Assembly (NCBI GenBank): GCA_946803715.1
Contig: CAMPET010000246.1
Coordinates: forward strand, 19,180 to 36,133
Length of the DNA: 16,954 nt
Direction of reading: 5' to 3'
DNA from: Beroe ovata
Taxonomy: Eukaryota > Ctenophora > Nuda > Beroida > Beroidae
Under the pieces are notes generated by a model that searched no databases, was not told the origin of the DNA, and was given only the letters and a program-made list of their open reading frames with translations. The position numbers and the translations under genes are program-made. This document shows, one piece after another, positions 8,201 to 15,067 of the stretch; the first letter of the stretch is position 1; every line of letters starts with the position of its first letter.

Positions 8201-11200
8201 AATACAACAACAATAGTCTGGAAATAGCTCTACTATAGAACAAACATGAGCCAATGTTATAGCCGATTACACACAGACGTATTATGCAGGTGCCGTCTGT
8301 GCGACACAATAAACCGATACCCATTAGGGAGGGTGGTTTAGTCATGAAATTGGGTTGCTCTCAACGAGGGATCATGGGGGTTAATGGGATTGGTGTCTGG
8401 GAGATTTCCCCTGACGCGTTGCTATCAGAGCGCAGTCATAGGACACCTGAATGGTAGCTGGACCCAGCATTATAGTGGATTATCGCAACATTGTGTCACG
8501 TGTGTGTGTGTGTGTGTGTGTGNTGTGTGTGTGTGTCCCGTATATAGTGTCACGTGTGTCGCGTTTGTGTACCCACAATTTTGAATTCTGCTCAGTGGTG
8601 TTATGGTCAGTATAATGGAATCAGTGAACAATGCCATACAACCCCCCCTCTCTCATCCGCGGGTCAATGACACGTGCACTGATTGCACGTGCAGTACTGG
8701 CTCACAAGCTGGCCACGATTTATGAATAACGGATACTAAACGCATTAGTTGCTAACTTCCTATCAAATTCCGAGGTAAGCAGATTTGGGATTCTACATAT
8801 CATAACGTCACGTGTTCTCAGGTTCACAACGTGTTGTTACGTCACATATCTGTGCTGAGACATGTGTACAACCACTACTGTAAGTTGGTGGATAAGGATT
8901 CCGGGATACTGCTGAGGATGGAGGTGAGCAGATACCATGGTGACAGTGATACTGTTACCGTGGTGACAACAATGTTGTTACCATAGTGACAATGATACTG
9001 TTACCGTGGTGACAACATTACCATTGCGATGACATTGCTATTACCATGGCCATGGCACTGTTTATCGAATGGTGACGAATATTTGATTTCAGTTCTGGAA
9101 GTTTCTCAAGGACTCTCAGATCTATCAGAAACTGGCAATGCCAGACGCAGACGAAGTGATATGTAAGTCTTGAGCCAATGTTTCTCAATCTTACCGTATC
9201 AAAACAGATTCAGACCACAATTCACAAACATCACTTATCACGCGTTGCAAATCACGCGTTCCCTCTGATATCACGCGTTGCAGCTGACGCAGTTGAGATC
9301 GAGTGTGAAACGGAACGATCATCCCCCTTCACCAGCTTTCTGTTTCGAGAATTCTTACAAGCAATAGTGCACCTGAGCGTTGACGTGTATACTGGAGTTG
9401 TACAGAGGTTAGATACACATAACGAATAGGCGATTTCGGCGAAATATAGAGCAGCGATAAGGGGACATATTAACAAAGAGCTATGTCAAGACATTGCAAC
9501 GGAAATAGGATCATAAGATAACTAGATACTTTGTGATAACATGGTATTTCGAGTTAGGTGGAGCTATTTCTACCCAACTTCTAGCCCAATACAATGCTGA
9601 CACAATGTAGCTCATTACAGACTAATTATGTGATTAGTTAGTTAGTCGGAGAATCACTAGATGCTCAGCACAGTTAATTGATTGTGAAGTGCGGTTACAA
9701 GTATCGTCTTGGATAAACAAGACAGACTAGATCTAGCTAGATCATGCATCTAAACCAACCATTCTATTTTAGGGAGAACGGCTGTTTTGTGTCCAAGTGT
9801 TTGTCAAGTCTGCTGAGTGAACATGTCCTGACCTTGGATATCTCCAACAATAACGGTAAGTGAACTCTCAACTTCATGAGAGCTAATTGAGCATGATGGG
9901 AGCTAATTGTGTTAAGTGACTTTCCTAATTCTATAAAAGATAGAAACCTATAGGCTGAATAAACTTGAGTTCAATATTACTGAAAATAACACATAGTTAA
10001 CAATGATTGGCGTTTGAACGTTGAATGAACAATTGACTTAAACCTCTGCGGTCTATTGAACCATTGAGACTATTGTCTTGAGGATGAAGCATAGCTATTT
10101 CTCGGAATGAATTGTCAATCTTCAATTATGATGCCTACTTAATTTGCCCCACACAGTGATCTAATATCTTTTGACACCGCCGATATATTTTTCAGGCTAC
10201 TCTCACTCACATCCAGCCAACAAACAATACATTGAGAAATGTTGGAGACTTTATCAATGTCTGGTTAAAAGAACTACAAAAGCGTTCACTCTGAGAGATA
10301 TTCTGTGTATGCTAAAGGTAAGTTTCGGACGGTCACTAACAGATATAGTTGTTTTGCGAGCGCGCAGTGTCTTTTTCCTGTAATAAAGCTGGTAACGCTT
10401 CTAGTTAGTGAAAGCGCGCGTGATGAGCGCGCCGTCAATCACTACCACATTGAAAGTCAGCGTTGCTATGCTCATTGCAAAATAGATACCAAATTTTTTA
10501 AACTTATAAAGCATCTTGATATAAAGAAAGCATGTACAAATCACTCGTCATTAGCAACAAAAATTGGTGCCTCAGACTCTTCAAACTTCACACCCCAAGA
10601 TTAGAAACTCAGAACTTAAGACGTACACTATCTCCGGATAACCCATCCGGAATCAAATTGAAGGATATAGCTGACACTGGGAGCTCTGAAACGCGGGAAG
10701 GTTTGCCCCGATATCCCCTCACTGAAACCAGCACGCTTCGGAGCAATGCAAATGAAAGTTTTGTTCGCATAGTACTGATGACATCCCTATACTCCTCATT
10801 AGTCTTCTCTGCTATGAGTTCAGCAAGTTTTTTATGAAACACCATTGCTTGAGGTGCCATCCCTCCTGAAGTACTGTATACTAATGGCGTAAAACTGCAT
10901 TTCTCCACCTGAATAACACGCTGTTCATAGTTCTTCCTCTTGATGTTTTCGTGTTGTGTATATACTGACTTGATATCACGGTTCCTGTACGAGTCTGCAT
11001 TCGGATGAAAGNGTTGGTGGACTGTTATCGTGTACTGTGCATGGGGATTAATGAGAATCCAAGTTCAATCTCTGCTCGTGCTAGTTCAGATAGAACTTGT
11101 CCTAGTGCTAGTGCACTTATAATTCTAGTGCTATTTCTGGAATCACGTATGTGGAATCATCACTGTAATCATCTGCTAATTACTGATTGGTGTCTAATTA

Positions 11201-11997
11201 TCTCTGATTAGTGTGATTACCCCCCCAGACCCCTGCTCCATCGGCTCCGGACACCGAGAACGTGGATCAGGTAATTTCCTGCCCCAATCCTTGTCTTATT
11301 GTCTCACCTATCTTATTGTCTCACCTATCTTATTGTCTCACCTATCTTATTGTCTCAGTAACTCCTCTCCCTTCTCATATCCTCATTAGACAACCCGTGA
11401 CAACTCTTTAACTCACAACTCCATCAATATACAGGACGGTTCCACTCCCCTGGTGGAAAGCGTGGCCAGCATTGACAATGTTAGGGAGCAGAGTGTCATG
11501 ATATCCCCTTCAATAGGTATGAAATATGCCGGGTCAAAACAGATCGCCTCATATTCTCTTCTCCCATCCTGCATTTGTTTATTCCTTATCATATCTCAGA
11601 CGAGAGATGCGGCAGTTTTGAGGACTGGCCATCCCGAGTCGAGGATTTCTTTGTATGCCACTTCTTCCCTGCGGCGGAGCGGCTCATTGAGATTGAGCTG
11701 AGAATCGCAGAGAAGTGGGAAAGGGAAAGGTAGTTCTCAACTCTTCTCAACATTTCAGATATCCCAGTGGCCGCTGACTGGGATGCATAAATGGCACATT
11801 AATAATGATTTCCTATAATCTTTATATTATCAAGGGAGGAGGCAGAATTGTTGAAGTTGAAGTTGGCAGCAGAGCAAGACCAGCAAGAGCCAGTCCCCGG
11901 GATTGAGTTGGAATCGCCATCGATTGTTCAAAACTCCGATATTCTCGATGCTACGTCCAATAACCAATCCCCAACATCTGTTACAGTAACAGCTTAA
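3754..11997 (+). CDS. RSPH10B: Radial spoke head protein 10 homolog B, complete 18-exon gene
   Basis: MORN-repeat protein of the radial spoke in motile cilia and flagella; the spoke passes mechanical signals from the central pair to the dynein arms. Exons: 3754-3935, 4019-4094, 4167-4235, 4342-4515, 4610-4684, 4761-4892, 5006-5213, 7015-7130, 8050-8127, 8822-8923, 9093-9162, 9284-9407, 9773-9855, 10196-10317, 11229-11270, 11435-11516, 11600-11729, 11835-11997. They total 2028 nt (675 residues plus TAA), every junction is GT-AG and every phase fits. Order: acidic N-terminus, MORN repeats at residues about 70-316, helical C-terminal region. Near-identity with vertebrate RSPH10B is clear at PLRNEYQGQWVDG, YASGARYEGEW, FWKFLKD and SSPFTSFLFREFL. 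Vertebrate proteins are longer (human about 870), and one expected C-terminal segment is not found. Intron 7 (5214-7014) contains a GPCR gene on the other strand. No canonical poly(A) signal was seen shortly after the stop. Confidence 0.93.
5361..6447 (-). CDS. Class A (rhodopsin-like) G protein-coupled receptor nested in RSPH10B intron 7
   Basis: Two exons, 6372-6447 and 5361-6289, joined across an 82-bp GT-AG intron (phase 1), give 334 residues and TGA. Seven membrane segments are visible. TM1 has the GN pair (Asn27); the codon for Gly26 is split by the intron. TM2 carries Asp53 in VIVDIFSC. Cys82 before TM3 and Cys158 in the second extracellular loop would form the conserved disulfide. TM3 ends in SITRTISL, so Arg107 is kept but the DRY aspartate is Thr. 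TM4 has Trp137, TM5 a double-proline FPIIP, TM6 Pro234 in NLP without the usual CWxP, and TM7 a perfect NPFIY (275-279). The C-tail is basic with Ser/Thr sites, and no palmitoylation cysteine is evident. The extracellular N-terminus is only about nine residues, suggesting a small-molecule ligand, but the ligand is unknown. Confidence 0.93.
6448..7014. other. RSPH10B intron 7, right part: 5' flank of the nested GPCR
   Basis: These 567 bp lie between the GPCR start codon and RSPH10B exon 8. They hold no coding signal that I recognise and should contain the GPCR promoter on the minus strand. The sequence ends in the pyrimidine-rich acceptor of exon 8 (TTTATCATATCCCAG). Confidence 0.6.
7201..7265. 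repeat. Perfect 32-bp inverted repeat with a one-base centre
   Basis: Left arm 7201-7232 and right arm 7234-7265 are exact reverse complements around a single G at 7233. The arms start AATATAAGCTCATG and end GTTTATAAGTA. Outside the arms, CTACTAC-rich sequence appears on both sides in the same orientation (7187-7200 and 7270-7282), and TATGAGCACTACTACT is tandemly duplicated just to the left. Confidence 0.97.
7851..7900. repeat. 25-bp tandem duplication
   Basis: Two adjacent copies of a unit starting AGTAGAAC and ending GAAGGAAAGGA begin at 7851 and 7876. They differ mainly in CGTG against ACACG. Confidence 0.85.
8128..8821 (+). other. RSPH10B: RSPH10B intron 9
   Basis: This 694-bp intron is without coding signal. 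It holds a (TG)n microsatellite broken by an N, five CACGTG hexamers (8497, 8551, 8671, 8686, 8809) and a C-tract at 8642-8648. The acceptor is CGTGTTCTCAG. Confidence 0.75.
8502..8536. repeat. (TG)n microsatellite
   Basis: An alternating TG run follows CACGTG; a single N at 8523 interrupts it and indicates unresolved length or an assembly join. Confidence 0.93.
8932..9056. repeat. Imperfect repeats of X-box-like GTTACC-N2-GGTGAC motifs in intron 10
   Basis: Intron 10 is only 169 bp and most of it is repeat. A 46-bp unit occurs twice (starting 8940 and 8986). Within it are inverted-repeat sites: ATACCATGGTGAC at 8932, GTTACCGTGGTGACAAC at 8954 and 9000, GTTACCATAGTGAC at 8977, and weaker versions at 9017 and 9041. 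Their shape resembles the RFX X-box (GTNRCC, 0-3 bases, RGYAAC) with one deviation in the right half. Confidence 0.8.
9408..10195 (+). other. RSPH10B: RSPH10B introns 12 and 13 around small exon 13
   Basis: Introns 9408-9772 (365 bp) and 9856-10195 (340 bp) flank the 83-bp exon 13. I see only AT-rich sequence, a CTAGATCTAG palindrome near 9728 and the splice signals (ATTCTATTTTAG and ATATTTTTCAG). Confidence 0.65.
10318..11228 (+). other. RSPH10B: RSPH10B intron 14 with retroelement remnant
   Basis: This 911-bp intron contains GC-alternating clusters at 10356-10367 and 10414-10433 and an antisense mobile-element fragment at about 10609-11016. It ends in a run of seven C before the AG acceptor (TTACCCCCCCAG). 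No RSPH10B exon in the correct phase was found inside it. Confidence 0.7.
10609..11016 (-). mobile_element. Retroelement ORF fragment (C-terminal domain remnant)
   Basis: On the minus strand an open frame read from about 11016 begins FHPNADSYRN and continues through KRKNYEQRVIQVEKCSFTP, LVYSTSGGMA, a helical FHKKLAELIAEK stretch and LSFALLRSVL, to a stop at 10609. From memory, this FHPNA to FTPLVFS-GGM to RLSF-LLRS series occurs C-terminal to reverse transcriptase in retroelement-type proteins of corals, sponges and other invertebrates. Only about 135 residues remain, with no polymerase or endonuclease domain and no long terminal repeats, so it is a dead fragment. An N at 11012 lies at its upstream edge and may mark a repeat-related assembly join. 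Confidence 0.62.
11294..11357. repeat. 17-bp pyrimidine-rich tandem repeat in intron 15
   Basis: The unit CTTATTGTCTCACCTAT repeats more than three times, occupying about 40% of the 164-bp intron 15 (11271-11434), upstream of its acceptor. Confidence 0.93.
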
Positions 11998-13636
11998 TAG
12001 TATCATAGTTATCATAGCTTATAGTCAATAGAGTGGCATAGCTTCGACAAGAGAGTCAGAGAGGGAGAGTTGACAATTGACAATGATCCGAACGCGAATT
12101 CTCTTCTGACACTTTTAACGAATTTTCATGTCATTTGAATGGAAATACTATACGTATTCAGTGTAATTACACGCACGTTCGGTTAGGTACTTCATTCATC
12201 ATTGAATCATTGCATTGATTGTCATGAGTGACATGAGTACATATCATATTCCTACATATGAATGTAATATGTGTTACACATTGTGTAAATGATGCTTAAC
12301 TACCGATTCAGATTGCAATTTAAAACTAAAACAGCTGTTTTAATTTTATTAAGCACATAGCATGCCTACAACTTAGCGTATACGCATGTACTTCTGTAGC
12401 TGCAGTCACGTCTAAGGCGGATTTAATTAAGCGATCGGTTTTAATTTTATATAACCGCGCTGCGCGTGCGCTGCGTGACTCAGGCAGATGACGATCTTGC
12501 AGTTTTGCGCGCGCATCGTGTGCACATGTTGCGCGCCCAAGAAATCGCGACGTTGCATTTCACCTTTTGACGAGTTACAGAAGCATGACCAGTACTATAC
12601 TACTGTACCAGTGCAGTGATCACTGATCAGTGGTGTGATATATTTTATAAACTTGATTCATTTCATCTCAATCCAAAGTCCTTTTATAGAGCTGAATGAA
12701 TATAATACTGGATATCAATTTTCCAATTTAATATCCAAGGATTGAGATAAGAGATTAGAGAGGGAAGAATTTTTGTGTGATTTCCTGTCATGAGTGGTTA
12801 TCATAAAGATCTAAGGCCCTCTCTTTGGATCTGTGAATCTATTCAGCAGGGGCAAGAGGCCAAGAGAGAAAGGAGTGATTTCCACTAAATGTACCCCCTC
12901 ACAGTGATAATAAGACATGGATAGACTCTAGTATAGATTATCAGCTTATATATTGCTTGAGCTCAGCTAGTAAGCTACAAGACGTACTCAAAACTTTTCC
13001 CCTTCTTTTTTCCCCATCCAAGGAGTAGTGGGACATCAAAGTGGAACAATGTATCATTTGGTACAGTGAAAATCCAAGAAGTATAAGTAAACTTCTTCTG
13101 GACTAAGGTCTGTGTTAGGTCTGGACTAAGGTCTGTCACAACTCAGCTCCAAGAGTGGACTAAGCTACACACTAAGCCATCCTCCCCTCTACTTGTAGTG
13201 GTGCCTGCTGTTTCATTGATAAACATGTACTTCCAACATAAATGATAGCTGTTCAAGAGAGTAGCTAGCATCAATGATATAACTTAAGTAGAATATTTGT
13301 ACTATGAACTATAAAATATGAATGTGAACTAAGATTGGTCATTGGAATATCCCAGACGGCTTCCTTTGGTACCCAAGTACATCACTCCTTTTCTTTATTT
13401 TGTACGCCTGTGAAGTTATTTGTGTTGAAAGTTGGTGCTAACAATACTAGATTAGAATAGAAGTGAATTACTCATTTGCTTGTAAAAGCATAGCATCATG
13501 AATCATGATATCTATAGATTTAGGTCAGCAAAGTGAAAATATCTATTACTTTTTTGTAATTGTTTCTTTTATGCAGGCAAAGATCACTACAGAAGAGCAT
13601 CTAAAATTGACAGCAGCATAGATAACGTTCACTTTC
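11998..13636. other. Intergenic region between RSPH10B and the cysteine-rich gene
   Basis: The 1.6 kb between convergent genes contains no coding exon I can support. It has a near-perfect inverted repeat around ACAGCTGT (12322-12347), a repeated GTTTTAATTTTAT block (12337 and 12437), GC-alternating clusters at 12455-12475 and 12502-12537, and a duplicated TCTGGACTAAGGTCTGT at 13097 and 13120. TTTATT at 13394-13399 is AATAAA on the minus strand and could end the cysteine-rich transcript. No canonical plus-strand AATAAA was found just after the RSPH10B stop. Confidence 0.65.
13394..13399 (-). promoter_or_regulatory. Candidate poly(A) signal of the cysteine-rich gene
   Basis: AATAAA on the minus strand, 238 bases downstream of the stop codon of the 13637-13990 gene. 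Confidence 0.45.
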
Positions 13637-13990
13637 TTAAAAGTTTGGATCTCCTAGGTAGCACTTGGTGTCTTGACCGAAATCCATGCCTTTGTTGATG
13701 CAATCATCATCTTTTTGACACCGGATGTAGCTGTAGGCACTTGCGCCATCCACAGCAAAGGACCATCCACGATGGTTGATTATACACTCATCCTCTCTAC
13801 TCAGACACTGCTTCCAGCACCATCCTTTGCGGCAGCCATAACTGCAAAAGCTCCCGTCTAGGTCACAACTTCCGTACACACCACCATTTTCCTCAACATG
13901 ATAAGCACATCCTTTTTGAGGGATAAAGTAGGAGTGACAGATAGCAATCAGCAGCAGGGAAACCAAGGTACTGCACAGCACTTTCATCAT
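13637..13990 (-). CDS. Small secreted cysteine-rich protein
   Basis: An intronless 117-residue protein from ATG at 13990 to TAA at 13637. Residues 1-20 (MMKVLCSTLVSLLLIAICHS) are a clear signal peptide, and the frame upstream of this ATG (to 14122) looks non-coding, which decides the start. The mature part, about 97 residues, has ten cysteines, enough for five disulfides, with the dense core CSYGCRKGWCWKQC followed by more spaced cysteines and a YSYIRCQKDDDC segment. Small secreted proteins with a G-x-CW-x-QC core and a late DxDC motif occur in arthropods, nematodes and other invertebrates as defence, venom-like or matrix peptides. I cannot name a family, and no function is assigned. It is the only gene between RSPH10B and the satellite array, on the strand opposite to RSPH10B. 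Confidence 0.82.
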   Translation of the reverse strand: MMKVLCSTLVSLLLIAICHSYFIPQKGCAYHVEENGGVYGSCDLDGSFCSYGCRKGWCWKQCLSREDECIINHRGWSFAVDGASAYSYIRCQKDDDCINKGMDFGQDTKCYLGDPNF

Positions 13991-14080
13991 GAACCTACTC
14001 AAATTACTCGTTTTATGACAATGTTGAGAGTGCCATGTGAGGGTTAAATAAAGTACTATTGCAAACAAGATGTCTCCATG

Positions 14081-14110
14081 GTCTGAGATGGTCTGAGATG
14101 GTCTGAGAAG
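14081..14110. repeat. 10-bp tandem repeat, three copies
   Basis: GTCTGAGATG occurs twice in a row, followed by GTCTGAGAAG. It lies about 90 bases upstream of the cysteine-rich start codon. Confidence 0.93.
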
Positions 14111-14188
14111 GTTATGATTCAAGTGAGAAGTGAATAGAAGTCATGGCAAACAAAAATATTTTTCTCATTGTAGTAAATGGAAGTACCA

Positions 14189-14270
14189 TAGCAACAGTAA
14201 GACAAGATGAGCTGTATCTTAGCAACAGTAAGACAAGATGATCAGTATTTTAGCAACAGTAGAATGATCA
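14189..14270. repeat. 31-bp tandem repeat, about 2.7 copies
   Basis: TAGCAACAGTAAGACAAGAT recurs at a 31-base period (14189, 14220, 14251), with the third copy shortened. The GTTGCTA on the minus strand resembles half an RFX site, but the right half is not convincing. Confidence 0.88.
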
Positions 14271-14354
14271 GTATTCGAGTTGATGACGTGTACCTCTACT
14301 ACTGCACTACGATTCTATAATATGTACCTACTGCACACTCAGTACCCATAGACT

Positions 14355-14482
14355 CAAAGACACAGGCAGATCGACGCAAAGACAAACAGACACACAGAAA
14401 CACACACTGACAGACAGATGCAGAAACAGACAAACACACACATACACGGATGCAGACATAGACACATACACAGTATACAGAT
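14355..14482. repeat. Degenerate (CA/CAGA)n simple-sequence tract
   Basis: A purine-cytosine-rich plus strand made of irregular ACACAG, ACAGAC and CACACA blocks. The minus-strand frame through it is a low-complexity Cys/Val/Leu artefact. Confidence 0.88.
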
Positions 14483-15033
14483 ACCGATGTTGAAGATACA
14501 TGTCATATGCACGAGGTCAGAACAAGCGAACATCATACTGCTGAGCTACCGTCTATCTATCTGAAACGTTAATTAATCAAGGACACGTAAGTACAGAGAC
14601 ATTTGGTGTAGAACCTCTGCTATATAGGTGTCACTCTGAGATGGTGTGTGTCACGTGATCTTATGTCAAAGTGTAGTGGCGCATGAAGTGATGGGGCAAA
14701 TAACTGTGCAAAGAGCGAACATTGACAATGAATAGTGAAAATTAATAAGCAGAGAACGTTCCGATGCGTTATTGTTCTATTGTCATCAGGGTTCACACCT
14801 ATAGTGACCACACAATGAAGTGACTTAGGCGACCAACCTGTCATGGGAATAGCAAATTCTCGACTTCTATAGGTGCCATTTTTCTGAGAAGCCAACCTAT
14901 TATGGCTTATACACGTGAAGTACTTATTATCATTATAACAGCCATCGTTGAACGTACTGACCCAATACCATAAACACAGAATTGACACCCAATGTTGTAT
15001 AGGATTTAGGAAGTTATGATGGGAGGGGTTGAA

Positions 15034-15067
15034 AATTGGGTAAGTACAAATTGGGTAAATTGGGTAA
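15034..15067. repeat. AATTGGGTAA repeats at the satellite border
   Basis: AATTGGGTAA occurs at 15034, 15049 and 15058, the last overlapping the first satellite bases. It marks the junction from unique DNA to the array. Confidence 0.85.

Larger units (their letters stand above)
7015..11997 (+). other. RSPH10B: RSPH10B exons 8-18: C-terminal helical region
   Basis: Exon 8 gives a polar linker (residues 307-344). Exons 9-11 encode LNIRDLIADEIF, then VLLRHISVLRHVYNHYCKL and FWKFLKDSQIY, the conserved block after the MORN array. Exon 12 carries SSPFTSFLFREFLQAIVHL. Exon 13 is cysteine-containing and less conserved. Exon 14 carries YIEKCWRLYQCL and TLRDILCMLK. Exons 15-16 are a short Ser/Thr/Pro/Asp-rich linker. 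Exon 17 encodes VEDFFVCHFFPAAERL and a charged helix (AEKWERER), continued in exon 18 (EEAELLKLKLAAEQ) before a polar tail. Confidence 0.9.
13991..15065. other. Repeat-rich non-coding stretch before the satellite
   Basis: It holds the 5' flank of the cysteine-rich gene, then a 10-bp repeat (14081-14110), a 31-bp repeat (14189-14270), a degenerate CACAGA tract (14355-14482) and about 580 bp without recognisable features. The 167-codon minus-strand frame at 14620-15123 crosses into the satellite and shows no domain, so I do not call it a gene. Confidence 0.6.

Noticed and set aside
8384-8584. Plus-strand frame across the TG microsatellite
   Set aside because: Cys/Val repeats from (TG)n and an N; non-coding.
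11088-11150. A possible missing RSPH10B exon reading VLFLES before a GTATGT donor
   Set aside because: It would end in phase 1, incompatible with exon 15 in phase 0, and the FFEAL part is absent.
13577-13620. Exon-like end after a strong TTTCTTTTATGCAG acceptor (AKITTEEHLKLTAA then stop)
   Set aside because: No matching upstream donor or gene on the plus strand; too short to support.
14354-14536. 60-codon minus-strand frame rich in Cys and Val
   Set aside because: Product of the degenerate CACAGA tract.
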